A DNA stretch of 12,955 bases, from assembly GCA_963725415.1 (NCBI GenBank), contig CAVRZY010000314.1, positions 1 through 12,955 of the forward strand, in the 5' to 3' direction. The translations under genes were made by a program, and so were the position numbers. This document shows positions 5,528-12,955 of the stretch, piece after piece. The notes under the pieces were generated by a model. It saw only the letters and a list, made by a program, of their open reading frames with translations. It was not told where the DNA came from and made no database searches. Within the stretch, counting starts at the first letter, position 1; each line of letters opens with the position of its first letter. The DNA is from CAVRZY01 sp963725415. GTDB taxonomy: Bacteria; Acidobacteriota; Terriglobia; Bryobacterales; Bryobacteraceae.

Positions 5528-7951
5528 TTACTTGATATTGACGCTGCTCTGCGGCGGCTGGGCGGCGATGATCTGCAACTGGGAATCGCGCAGATCCAAC
5601 TGCGAAAAGGTCACGGCCGCCTTCCCGCGCGCCACGGCCTGGAAGGTAAAGCTCGCCAGCGTGCCCGATCCGTTGATCCCGCCGCTTCCGGGCGTCCGGT
5701 TCAGGTTCACCGTGGCGTCCCCCGTGTCGTTCAGAATATTGCGGGTGAAGATGATCTGCCGGCCATCGCCGGAAAGCAGGCCGCCGGCCTTGACCTCATT
5801 CAACCGCAGAAGCTGCGGATCGAACTTCAGTCGGAAGGGAGCGGCGAACAAATCCTTCACGTTCTCGACCTGAGCTCGAGGCTGAACGTCGCCCCAACTT
5901 GTGTCTCCAGGACCGGGGGACGGAGCAGCAAGCGCATGGGCGCCGCCGGCGCCGGAGTCACCGGAGCGGGCTGAACTACGGGCGGAGCAACGGGCGGCGC
6001 CGGCGCGGCAGCCGGAGCAATCGGCGTCACCGCTGGCTGCGTCTCTTTCGACGCTGCCGGTGCTGCCGCCTCCCGAGGCGCAAAGTTCAGCTTGATGACC
6101 TGGTCGGTCCCCGACGCCACAGTCTTCAGATTCAAATCCGTAACCCCGGGGGTGCGCACGATGTGCGGCACCAGCGCGATCAACAGCTCGCTTTCGTTCT
6201 TCTCGACGCTCTCGCTGGAGAACAGCTTCTTCAGAATCGGGATCTGCATCAATCCCGGAATTCCGGACAGCGCCCGGGTTTCCTGGGCTTGCATCAGCCC
6301 TCCCAGCAGGCTCACTTCACCTTCCCGGATGCGAATCTCGTGGGTCACCTTGCGCTGCCCGATCACCGGCTGGGAAATGCCGCCCAAGTCAATCCGGTCG
6401 CGCACGTTCGAAATCTCCAGTTCCACCTTGAGCGTCACTTCGTTCAGCCCGTGGACGGTGGGCGTGATGTCCACGTTGACTCCCACGTCGATGAACTGAA
6501 ACTGCGAGTACAAGGAGCTGAACCCGCCAATCGCTCCGCCAAACGGCTGCATTCCCCCCGAGGCGATCGGCACTTTGTCGCCGATGCGCAGCGAGGCTTT
6601 CTGCCCGTTAGCCGCGCGCACCTGGGGCGATTGCAGCACTTTGGTATTGCGGTCCGACATCACCGCCGACAGCAGCGCCCCGGGCAGGGTGACCGAAAAA
6701 TCGTTGGTCGAAATTCGGGCGATGCGCGCCAGCGAAATGAGCTGTGTGGTGCTCCCGGTGGTTGTCGTGGCGGCGGGCGTAGTCGTGGTGGTCGCCGTGC
6801 TCCCGTTGGTTGTCGAGCCTCCCTGAAGGACCGGATTGCGGGGCGTGAAGCCGATCGGCGCGTCAAGCCCAGCGGTGCCTCCGGAGGCGATGCTGGCCGC
6901 CAGGTCGCGCGTTTTGGCCCGGTTGGCCTCCATCACCAGCACATCCACCACCACCTCCGACTTCGGCTTGTCCAGGTCGTTGATGATCTTCTCGGCCAGC
7001 ACCACCTGATCGTGCGTGCCTCGCACCACCAAGGCGTTCTGCGCTGTATACGGAAATACCCGCCGGATATCGGTTATCGAGCGGACCGTGGTGTTGATTT
7101 CCTGAAGCTCCTGCGGCGTGGTGATGTTGGTCAGGTAGAACACCTTCAGCACCTGGTCTTCGTAGTCCTGGCGTTTGGGCTGATTGTCGTTGGTCACAAA
7201 GATGGTGTTGGAAGACAGCGGCTTCCAGAAAGTCTTGGTCATGGCGGCCAGGTAATCCAGCGCCTGCTCCAGCAGTGGCGTTGGTCAGCTCCACGCTCAG
7301 CCCGCGACCCGGCACGCTGGGTTCGCTGCGATATTCCGGGTCGAACAGCACGTTAATCCCGGCCAGCTTGCCCACCGTCTCAAACAGGACCTTGGGCGGC
7401 TGGTTGGTCATTCTCAAGTTGATCGGCTGGCTGGACAGGGGCTTCAATTCCGGGGCCGGCTGCAAGCTCGCGATGCGTTCCAGGGCCTGCTTCCGCTCCA
7501 GCGCCGCCGGCGTCAGGCCGCGCTCTTCGGGGGTGGACTCAGCGCCCGTGGCGGCTTTTTTCTTCTCCCGCTCGATCATCTCCAGCGTGAGCCGCAATTC
7601 CTGTTCGGCGATGGCCGAGGAGGGGTCGGTGGCGTAAGCCTTCTGCAATTCTGCCAGGGCCTCCTCCAGCTTGCCCTGGCGCCGCAGCCGGGCGCCCTGC
7701 TCGACATGCGCCTGGCCAGCCTGGAACCGGACGCGGCGGACCGGGATCTGGTAGTCCGTGTTGGCGGGGTCCGTGGCCACGGCTTGCTCATAGAGTTCCA
7801 GGGCTTTGTCCCAGTCCTTGCGTTGTTCCGCTGCACGCGCCTCCCCCAGCAGTTTGTCCCCTTTCTTGGGGCGGGCCTGGAGTTCTCCAGCCGCCCACAC
7901 CAGCAGGCCGCAGGCGGCGACCATCCTGGCTAACCGATTTGAAACACGCAT
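5528..7951 (-). CDS. gspD: Secretin (GspD/PilQ family) with TPR front and cohesin tail, two frameshifts
   Basis: Outer-membrane pore of a type II secretion or pilus-type machine. From ATG 7951 the product is about 807 residues. In order: a signal peptide (LARMVAACGLLVWAAGELQA); TPR-like helices (to about 140); a secretin N-domain (PINLRMTNQPPKVLFETVG...GINVLFDPEY); N1-type domains (VFYLTNITT, NALVVRGTHDQV, SEVVVDVLVMEANRAK); a Thr-rich insert (about 380-405); the secretin core (VLQSPQVRAANGQKAS to LLIALVPHIVR, about 440-605); a Pro/Ala-rich linker; a cohesin-type domain starting VGATFSLEL (about 685) and ending SSVNIK. The frame changes at about 7272 (one extra base or two missing) and about 5872 (one missing). 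Reading continues cleanly across each, so sequence error is likely. It begins an operon with the two pseudopilins, divergent from smpB. A start at 8047 would add 32 residues ahead of the signal peptide and is unlikely. Confidence 0.88.
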
Positions 7952-8049
7952 CTTATGGTTTCCCAAGGGCTGTGCTAAGATAGACTTCGGCGCCGCAGCC
8001 CATACATAAATCTTTGACGAAGCGCGGTTTGCCCGCGTGTAGGACAAAG

Positions 8050-8520
8050 TTGCCAGCCCCGGAAGCCCAGGTCAAAATCTTAGCCGCCAACCGGCAGGCC
8101 GGTTACAACTATTTCCTCTTCGAGCGCTTCGAGGCCGGCATGGTCCTGACCGGCACGGAAGTCAAAGCCGCCCGCGACGGCAAGGTACAGCTCAAGGACA
8201 GCTACGCGCAGGTCGAGGGCAACGAAGCCTGGCTCATGAATGCGCACATCAGCCCTTACTCCCACGGCAACCGTGCCAACCACGACCCGCTGCGTAACCG
8301 CAAGCTGCTGCTGCACCGCCGCGAGATCGACAAGCTGCTGGGCAAGACCCGCGACCGCGGCCTGACCCTGATTCCCACGCGGGTCTACCTGAAAAACGGC
8401 CGCATCAAGTGCGAGCTGGCCCTGGCGCGAGCCAAGAAACTGCACGACAAGCGCGCCGCCGAGCGGGCCCGCACAACCGCGGCCGAGGCGCGTGAAGCCC
8501 TGCGGGGGCAAAGAACCTGA
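8050..8520 (+). CDS. smpB: SsrA-binding protein SmpB
   Basis: Binds tmRNA and brings it to stalled ribosomes for trans-translation in the cytoplasm. From TTG 8050, with AGGA (8041-8044) as ribosome binding site, the product is 156 residues, the family's usual size. Seen: VKILAANRQAGYNYFLFERFEAGMVLTGTEVKAARDGKVQLKDSYAQV, the OB-fold core with its conserved GTEVK and SY positions; then NPLR-like HDPLRNRKLLLHRREIDKL, the KTRDRGLTLIPTRVYLKNGRIKCELALARAKKLHDKR block, and a basic C-terminal tail (about 135-156) that enters the ribosome. An upstream in-frame TTG at 8014 is possible but adds residues that do not look like SmpB. The next gene starts 7 bases after the stop. Intact and secure. Confidence 0.96.
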   Translation: MPAPEAQVKILAANRQAGYNYFLFERFEAGMVLTGTEVKAARDGKVQLKDSYAQVEGNEAWLMNAHISPYSHGNRANHDPLRNRKLLLHRREIDKLLGKTRDRGLTLIPTRVYLKNGRIKCELALARAKKLHDKRAAERARTTAAEAREALRGQRT

Positions 8521-8527
8521 GACGACT

Positions 8528-10027
8528 ATGCAGATCAGACTGGAAGTTCAACCCATCGAGCAGGTCGAGTGCGAGGCGCTGGCGGTGGTGGCTCTCGACA
8601 AGGAGAGTCCTGGCGGAGGCCTGGCCTCCCAGGTCACCAAAGCCGTCAACCAACTCACCGGCGGTTGGATCGAGGACTTGTACCAGAGTGGGGAATTCTC
8701 CGGCAAGCTGTTCGAAACCGCCCTGCTGCACCGCCCCGCGGGTCTGAAATCGAAACGCCTGCTGGTCATCGGGGCCGGCAAGAGCGACAAGTTCACTTCA
8801 GCCGAGCTGCGCAAAGTGGCTGGGGCTGCGGTCCGTTTCTTGAAGCCCAAATCGATACCCGTCGTCGCCCTGGGCATCGACGCCGGCCCTGCGGCTGCCG
8901 AGCACGTCACAGCCGCCGTCGAAGGCGCCATCCTGGGCGACTTCGAGCCAGACCAGCTCAAGACCGAGAAGAAAGAGACCAAGCCCCTCGAAACCTTCCT
9001 GGCGGTGGTGCCGGGCGGCGACCCCGCCCTCGAGGAGGTCGCCCGCCGCGCCCAAATCATCGCCGACGCCCAGAACTTTACCCGCGAGCTGGTCAACCAG
9101 CCCGCCAATCGCATGACGCCAGCGGCGCTGGCCGAGCGCGCCCGCCAGATGGCTGCTGAGCAGGGTCTGGAGTGCGAAGTCCTCGACCAGGACCGCCTGA
9201 AGCAGCTCGGCATGGGCGCCCTGCTGGGCGTCGCCCAGGGCAGCGCCGAGCCGCCCGTCCTGATCGTCCTGCGGTATCGCCCTGCCCAAGCGTCAGCGCA
9301 GGCGATTCACCTGGGCCTGGTGGGCAAAGGCGTAACCTTCGACACCGGCGGCATCTCCATCAAGCCCTCCGAAAACATGGAGAAGATGAAGTACGATATG
9401 GCCGGCGCGGCCGCCGTCATTGGAGCCATGCGCGCCATCGCCCAGTTGCGGCCCGCCATTGCGGTCACCGCGCTCGCTCCGGCCGTCGAAAACATGCCCG
9501 GCAGCCGCGCCCAGCGCCCCGGCGACATCGTCACCACCCTGGCTGGCAAAACCGTCGAGGTGGTGAACACCGACGCCGAGGGCCGCCTTATCCTGGCCGA
9601 TGCCCTCACCTATGCCCGGCGCCTGGGCTGCACCCACCTGGTCAACGCCGCCACCCTGACCGGCGCCATCGTCATCGCCCTGGGACACGTGAACGTGGGT
9701 GTCTTCAGCAACGATGACGCGCTCCGCGAGCGCGTGCTGGCCGCCGCCCGCGCCGCAGGCGAGAAGATGTGGCCCATGCCCCTGGACGAGGACTACAAGG
9801 ACCAGCTCAAGAGCGCCTTCGCTGACCTCCCCAACGTCGGCAACCGCTGGGGCGGCGCCATCACCGCGGCCATGTTCCTGAAGGAGTTTGCCGACACCAC
9901 TCCCTGGGTCCACCTCGACATCGCCGGCACCGCCTGGCTGGAGGAAGCCAAACCCCACCAGGCCAAAGGCCCCTCCGGCGTGCCCCTCCGCACCCTGGTG
10001 AACCTCGCGCTGAACTGGAACGACTGA
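8528..10027 (+). CDS. pepA: Leucyl aminopeptidase (cytosol aminopeptidase, M17)
   Basis: A two-metal cytosolic enzyme that removes N-terminal residues from peptides. From ATG 8528 it has 499 residues, normal for M17. The N-terminal domain (about 1-170) is the variable macro-like regulatory domain. The catalytic domain begins near NFTRELVNQPANRMTPAALA. GKGVTFDTGGISIKPSENM (from 266; metal and catalytic Lys267) and MKYDMAGAAAV follow, then the signature NTDAEGRLILADAL (347-360), holding metal ligands Asp349 and Glu351 and catalytic Arg353. The C-terminus has WGGAITAAMFLKEF and HLDIAGTAW, also conserved. It lies 7 bases after smpB, so the two are probably cotranscribed; the ribosome binding site is weak, suggesting coupling. 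E. coli PepA also binds DNA, but nothing here shows that. Intact. Confidence 0.96.
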   Translation: MQIRLEVQPIEQVECEALAVVALDKESPGGGLASQVTKAVNQLTGGWIEDLYQSGEFSGKLFETALLHRPAGLKSKRLLVIGAGKSDKFTSAELRKVAGAAVRFLKPKSIPVVALGIDAGPAAAEHVTAAVEGAILGDFEPDQLKTEKKETKPLETFLAVVPGGDPALEEVARRAQIIADAQNFTRELVNQPANRMTPAALAERARQMAAEQGLECEVLDQDRLKQLGMGALLGVAQGSAEPPVLIVLRYRPAQASAQAIHLGLVGKGVTFDTGGISIKPSENMEKMKYDMAGAAAVIGAMRAIAQLRPAIAVTALAPAVENMPGSRAQRPGDIVTTLAGKTVEVVNTDAEGRLILADALTYARRLGCTHLVNAATLTGAIVIALGHVNVGVFSNDDALRERVLAAARAAGEKMWPMPLDEDYKDQLKSAFADLPNVGNRWGGAITAAMFLKEFADTTPWVHLDIAGTAWLEEAKPHQAKGPSGVPLRTLVNLALNWND

Positions 10028-10155
10028 TTCACCGCCGAGACGCAGAGGACGCAGAGACAGAATTGATGATTGATTCATTGACGATTGCACTGCGGCGGAC
10101 GGGCGTGCCTCCGCCAATCGTCAATGAGAAAATCATCAATCGTCAATGCGGTGAA
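10028..10155. repeat. 128-bp palindromic element after pepA
   Basis: Outer inverted repeat TTCACCGC (10028-10035) and GCGGTGAA (10148-10155). Next inside, GACGCAGAG occurs twice in tandem (10039-10056). Then comes a long broken palindrome: ATTGATGATT (10062-10071) with AATCATCAAT (10131-10140), TCATTGACGATTG (10075-10087) with CAATCGTCAATGA (10115-10127), and a core GGCGGA/TCCGCC. It starts directly after the pepA stop codon. No protein is encoded. It could fold into a very stable RNA that ends or protects the smpB-pepA message, or be a non-autonomous mobile repeat. Confidence 0.7.
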
Positions 10156-10173
10156 GTCTGATGTGCCTTGTTC

Positions 10174-10179
10174 TATCAT
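10174..10179 (+). promoter_or_regulatory. -10-like box (TATCAT) before the flippase-like gene
   Basis: TATCAT lies nine bases before ATG 10189, which has no Shine-Dalgarno. The expected transcription start would fall within a few bases of the ATG, again suggesting a leaderless message, as for the signal peptidase gene. No clear -35 box is visible. Confidence 0.3.
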
Positions 10180-10188
10180 GGTGTTTGA

Positions 10189-11220
10189 ATGTCGTCTGGG
10201 CTCCCGAAGTTGCGCGCTAGAAGGATCCCCAAGTGGCTCGTTCCAGCCCTCGGGTACGCCATTTCACTGGGCTGCCTGGTCTGGGCCTTCAAGGACGTCG
10301 ATCTGCGCGAGATCCTCGACAACCTCAAATCTTTGTACTGGGGCTGGGTGACCGTCGCGGTGATTTCCGACATCGGCGTCTATGTCTTTCAGGCCTGGCG
10401 CTGGAACCTACTGCTGCGCCCGGTGGTGCGGGCGCCGCTGATGCGCTCGGTGCAGGCCATCTACGTTGGCTTGTTCGCCAACGAAGTGCTCCCCTTGCGC
10501 CCCGGGGAGCTCATCCGGTCCTACCTCCAGGCCCACTGGAGCAAGCTGCCCTTTTCGGTGGCCTTCTCTTCGGCCATGATCGAGCGTGTTTTCGACGGCA
10601 TCTGGTTGATGCTCGCCTTCGCCGTCACCACCGCTTTCGTCACCCTGCCGAGAGTCATGAAGGAGGTCGCCAGACTGCTGGGCATCATCGTCGTTGGGGC
10701 CGCCCTGATTCTGGCCCTGGTCCTGTTTCGAAAACACCACGCCCACGCCGCCGTCTCCATGACCCGCTGGGGCGCCAGGCTTCAGGTTCTGGTGGAAGAC
10801 TTGCATCTGATGGGCAATTCGCCCTCGTTTTACCTCGCCGCGTTCGCCAGCGTCTTTTACCTGCTTATCCAGGTCATCCCGATCTACGCCCTGATGCAGG
10901 GTTACGGGCTGGATCTATCCATCTGGCCCGCCATGGTCCTGCTGGTCATCCTCCGGCTGGGCACTGCTATCCCACAGGCCCCCGGCAACGTAGGCGCCTT
11001 CCAAGCTGTCACCATCTTGGCCTTGGGCATGTTCGAAGTAGACAAGACCACCGCCGCCGGCTACGCGGTGATGGTTTGGGCCGTCATCACCCTGCCGCTG
11101 CTGCTAGCCGGCTTCATCGCCCTGGCCATCACCGGCACCAAGCTCCGCGAGCTCCACCGCCACGCCAAAGCCATGGCCACCACCCCGGCCCCTCCGGCCC
11201 CGAGGCCGCCATCGCAGTAA
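10189..11220 (+). CDS. Flippase-like membrane protein (LPG synthase TM / UPF0104 family)
   Basis: A 343-residue polytopic inner-membrane protein. About eight hydrophobic segments can be seen, among them LVPALGYAISLGCLVWAF, WVTVAVISDIGVYVF, IWLMLAFAVTTAFV, LLGIIVVGAALILALVLF, FYLAAFASVFYLLIQVIP, MVLLVILRLGTA and VWAVITLPLLLAGFIALA. Conserved family features are GLFANEVLPLRPGELIRSY (94-112), SAMIERVFDGIW (128-139) and PQAPGNVGAFQ near the C-terminus. Known: the family is related to the transmembrane half of lysylphosphatidylglycerol synthase and to AglD; members are thought to move or modify lipid-linked substrates. No catalytic synthase domain is attached here. The tail is short, basic and Pro-rich. 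It stands alone between repeat elements and ends 13 bases from the convergent hepT gene. Family secure, substrate unknown. Confidence 0.88.
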   Translation: MSSGLPKLRARRIPKWLVPALGYAISLGCLVWAFKDVDLREILDNLKSLYWGWVTVAVISDIGVYVFQAWRWNLLLRPVVRAPLMRSVQAIYVGLFANEVLPLRPGELIRSYLQAHWSKLPFSVAFSSAMIERVFDGIWLMLAFAVTTAFVTLPRVMKEVARLLGIIVVGAALILALVLFRKHHAHAAVSMTRWGARLQVLVEDLHLMGNSPSFYLAAFASVFYLLIQVIPIYALMQGYGLDLSIWPAMVLLVILRLGTAIPQAPGNVGAFQAVTILALGMFEVDKTTAAGYAVMVWAVITLPLLLAGFIALAITGTKLRELHRHAKAMATTPAPPAPRPPSQ

Positions 11221-11233
11221 AAAGCCGGCGCAG

Positions 11234-11578
11234 CTACGTGCTCCGTCCCGGCGTCCGCACAATCTGCTCGATCTGCCTTTTCAACTCCGGCAAATCCCGA
11301 ACCACCGCTGTCCAGACCTGCCCCAGATTGAGGCCGAAATACTCGTGCACGATGATGTTTCTCATCGCGATCAGCTTCACCCACTGCACTTCCGGAGGCT
11401 GCTGTCGAAAAGCCCGGGATAGTGCACGGGCGGCCTCGCCGATGGTCTCCAGATGGTGAATCATTCACACCTGGAGCATCTCGTCGCGCTGGAAGAGTTC
11501 CCTCCCCTTGGCGACCTGTTGCTCAATTTTTTCGATGGCTTCGAGAATATCCTGAAGCCGGTCGATGTCGCTCCTCAT
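11234..11578 (-). pseudogene. hepT: HepT-type HEPN toxin with in-frame stop codon
   Basis: Known: HepT is an RNase toxin of the HEPN family, neutralised when its partner MntA AMPylates its tyrosine. From ATG 11578 the frame reads MRSDIDRLQDILEAIEKIEQ and on to RDEMLQV, then a TGA at 11465-11467, then resumes in the same frame as MIHHLETIGEAARALS to TAG 11234-11236. Relatives usually have Trp at the stop position, so TGG to TGA is the simplest change. Ignoring the stop gives 114 residues, with the complete RX4HXY motif RNIIVHEY at 73-80. The start overlaps the mntA stop by 4 bases (ATGA), as in intact pairs. Restart at the ATG right after the stop could yield a 76-residue piece keeping the motif but lacking the first helix. 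Probably inactive, or a single base error. Confidence 0.82.
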
Positions 11579-11865
11579 AAGGGGACGGCTTCCCGATAGA
11601 CGCCTTCACGAATGCCGGGCTTGAGCCAGCCGTCGCTGGCGATGTCCACTTTCCGTCCCAGAAGCTCTTCCAGTTCCAGCATCAGCCCGGCGTGGTCCAG
11701 CAGGCTTGTTTCGGGAGCCCACTTCACCAGCAGGTCAATGTCGCTATCCGCCCTGGCTTCGCCGCGCGCAACCGATCCGATCAGCCGCACTTCTACAGCA
11801 CCATACTTTGCCGCGACTCGCAGAATCTCCTCGCGCTTTTCCGCGATGAGTTCGCTCGGTGACAT
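11575..11865 (-). CDS. mntA: MntA-type nucleotidyltransferase antitoxin
   Basis: A minimal nucleotidyltransferase of 96 residues. Residues 28-47 read LIGSVARGEARADSDIDLLV, the GSX10DXD motif with Gly30-Ser31 for nucleotide binding and Asp42/Asp44 for metal. KVDIASDGWLKPGIREGVYREAVPL at the end provides the third strand and a C-terminal helix. Known: proteins of this type transfer AMP from ATP to a tyrosine of the HepT toxin encoded next to them. Start ATG 11865 follows GAATGAGG on the minus strand. The stop overlaps the hepT start by 4 bases, so the two are translationally coupled, antitoxin first. The gene itself is intact although its toxin is interrupted. Confidence 0.9.
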   Translation of the reverse strand: MSPSELIAEKREEILRVAAKYGAVEVRLIGSVARGEARADSDIDLLVKWAPETSLLDHAGLMLELEELLGRKVDIASDGWLKPGIREGVYREAVPL

Positions 11866-11904
11866 AACCTCATTCTCCCAAATCGGAGGGGCTCCTGTAC
11901 GGCA

Positions 11905-12119
11905 GGTCTAACCCGGATTTCTCATCGGACCACGGGTCTGATCCAGTTGTGGCGCGGGCTTCAGCCTGCCGCGTCGAGACTCGTCTCGACGCGATTGCTC
12001 CACTGCGCCACTGACAGCATGTCTCGGCACGAGTGCCGAGACGGCAGCCTGGAGAGGCTGCGCCACGAAGTTGAGTGCGCACTCAGGGTCCCGCACGATG
12101 AGAAATCCGGTCTAACCCG
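11905..12119. mobile_element. MITE-like element with terminal inverted repeats and an 11-bp direct repeat
   Basis: GGTCTAACCCG occurs at 11905-11915 and again at 12109-12119 in the same direction, like a target-site duplication. Just inside are perfect inverted repeats CCGGATTTCTCATCG (11913-11927) and CGATGAGAAATCCGG (12096-12110), partly overlapping the direct repeats. The interior holds hairpins GCGTCGAGA/TCTCGACGC (11971-11992), GTCTCGGCA/TGCCGAGAC (12021-12042, loop CGAG) and GCAGCCT/AGGCTGC (12044-12061, loop GGAG), with GTGGCGC/GCGCCAC near the outside. No protein is encoded. Probably a REP-like cluster mobilised in trans. Confidence 0.75.
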
Positions 12120-12165
12120 CTGCCCTCCCACACGCTACAAGCCACAGCCTACAAGCCATCTGGCA

Positions 12166-12171
12166 TATAAT
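12166..12171 (+). promoter_or_regulatory. -10 box (TATAAT) before the oxidoreductase gene
   Basis: A perfect TATAAT stands 19 bases before ATG 12191, leaving a short leader that includes the Shine-Dalgarno GGGAGG (12179-12184). No good -35 box is seen at the usual distance; the upstream stretch instead has the direct repeat CTACAAGCC (12135-12143 and 12150-12158). Confidence 0.5.
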
Positions 12172-12190
12172 TCCCGCTGGGAGGATTTTC

Positions 12191-12955
12191 ATGAATCGGG
12201 ATCATTCTGCTGTTTCTCGAAGGGACTTCTTGCGGAATTCTAGCGGGGCGGCGACGGCTGCCACTGCCTTCACGATTGTCCGGCCGGAAGCCGTGCGCGG
12301 CTCCGAGGCCAACTCCAAGATCACGGTCGGCCTGATCGGCTCGGGCAACCGGGGCGTCTACGACGCCGGCATCGTCCACGCCGATCCGCGGGCCCGCGTC
12401 ACGGCGCTATGCGACCTTTTCGACGACCGCATGGAAGTCGCCACGCAGAGACTCAAGCTGGAAAAGCCCGCCGTCTACAAAGACTTTGAAAAGCTGCTGG
12501 CCTCGGATGTGGACGCCGTGGTCATCGCCACGCCGCCCTTCGAGCACCCTCGCATGCTCGAGGCTGCCATCCAGGCTCGCAAGCACGTCTACTGCGAAAA
12601 GCCCATGGGCGTGGATGCCGCCGGCTGCAAGCGCATCATCGCCGCCGGGCGCAAGGCCGATCCCAAGAAATGCGTCTCGGTGGGATTCCAGCAGCGTTAC
12701 GGTCCCGTCTATCTGGAGGCCTTCAAGCGATTGAAGGAAGGCGCCATCGGCGAACTCACCAACGCCCGGGCCTTCTGGATCGGCGGTGATCCCTTCAAGC
12801 GCATACCTTATACCGATCCCAAGGTCGAGAAGCTGCGCAACTGGTTCTGCTACCGGGACTACTCCGGCGATTTCATCGTCGAGCAGGACTGCCACAACTT
12901 CGACGTCCTGCACTGGTTCCTGGGCGGCCTGCCCCTCCGTGCCGTGGGCTACGCC
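12191..12955 (+). CDS. Gfo/Idh/MocA family oxidoreductase, Tat-exported, cut by window end
   Basis: An NAD(P)-dependent sugar or polyol dehydrogenase-type protein; 255 codons are visible and the family usually runs to 400-450. ATG 12191 lies 6 bases after GGGAGG. The N-terminus has a twin-arginine leader, SRRDFLRNSSGAATAATAF (9-27). The Rossmann start is KITVGLIGSGNRG (43-55), followed by VTALCDLFDDR, VDAVVIATPPFEHP and the signature HVYCEKPMG (132-140) with the substrate-side Lys of EKP. EQDCHNFDVLHW (231-242) is the conserved C-terminal-domain motif. Known: exported members with Tat leaders abound in Acidobacteria and Planctomycetes and act in periplasmic sugar chemistry. Inferred: shares that role with the Tat-type sugar isomerase at the window's left end, though not as one operon. 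Intact as far as seen. Confidence 0.93.
   Translation, partial: MNRDHSAVSRRDFLRNSSGAATAATAFTIVRPEAVRGSEANSKITVGLIGSGNRGVYDAGIVHADPRARVTALCDLFDDRMEVATQRLKLEKPAVYKDFEKLLASDVDAVVIATPPFEHPRMLEAAIQARKHVYCEKPMGVDAAGCKRIIAAGRKADPKKCVSVGFQQRYGPVYLEAFKRLKEGAIGELTNARAFWIGGDPFKRIPYTDPKVEKLRNWFCYRDYSGDFIVEQDCHNFDVLHWFLGGLPLRAVGYA

Noticed and set aside
4769..7356. Very long plus-strand open frames (4769-5974 and 5899-7356) across the secretin operon.
   Set aside because: They are opposite-strand shadows of GC-rich secretin and pilin coding sequence; His/Arg/Gly-rich translations with no domains.
7951..8050. Divergent promoters between the secretin and smpB (TATCTT on minus, TTGACG on plus).
   Set aside because: Neither has a partner box at an acceptable spacing; a promoter must exist here but the exact boxes cannot be supported.
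9293..10117. A 274-codon minus-strand frame opposite pepA.
   Set aside because: Antisense shadow of a strongly conserved aminopeptidase; Gly/His-rich translation without motifs.

Overview
The window looks like a GC-rich, high-coding-density chromosome segment of an acidobacterium (Acidobacteriota, Bryobacterales/Solibacter-like). This is an inference. It rests on the combination of Tat-exported sugar isomerase and Gfo/Idh/MocA genes, a secretin carrying both a TPR front and a cohesin-type tail beside two pseudopilins, an M17 aminopeptidase next to smpB, and many small palindromic intergenic elements. No single marker fixes the taxon.

Layout. (1) 83-952: sugar phosphate isomerase/epimerase with a Tat-like leader, readable only across two compensating frameshifts. 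(2) 953-4461: a worn accessory region. It holds a REP-like palindrome, a serine-recombinase remnant fused to a possible HEPN start, a frameshifted MNT nucleotidyltransferase, a signal peptidase I gene, an IS1380-type transposase remnant, an unrecognised 139-aa helical protein and long stretches without genes. (3) 4462-7951, minus strand: a secretion/pilus operon read secretin, pseudopilin 1, pseudopilin 2, followed by tRNA-Gln(UUG) 14 bases further on. (4) 8050-10027, plus strand: smpB then pepA, divergent from the secretin. (5) 10028-10155: a palindromic element. (6) 10189-11220: flippase-like membrane protein. (7) 11234-11865, minus strand: an MntA-HepT pair whose toxin has an in-frame stop. 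(8) 11905-12119: a MITE-like element with terminal inverted repeats and an 11-bp direct repeat. (9) 12191 to the window end: Tat-exported Gfo/Idh/MocA oxidoreductase, cut by the edge.

How the genes work together. The secretin and two pseudopilins would form the outer-membrane pore and pseudopilus of a type II secretion or type IV pilus-like machine; their tight spacing and overlap support one transcription unit. smpB and pepA form a housekeeping pair for ribosome rescue and peptide turnover. The two MNT/HEPN loci are toxin-antitoxin relics, and both are damaged.

Most striking observations. A 129-bp element with 19-bp terminal inverted repeats and a 3-bp target duplication sits in frame inside the leader of pseudopilin 1. 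Removing it with one duplication copy restores a textbook prepilin leader. A second, longer element of similar design lies at 11905-12119. Separately, single-base indels break at least six reading frames, including ones that should be functional, so part of the damage may be sequence error rather than decay.
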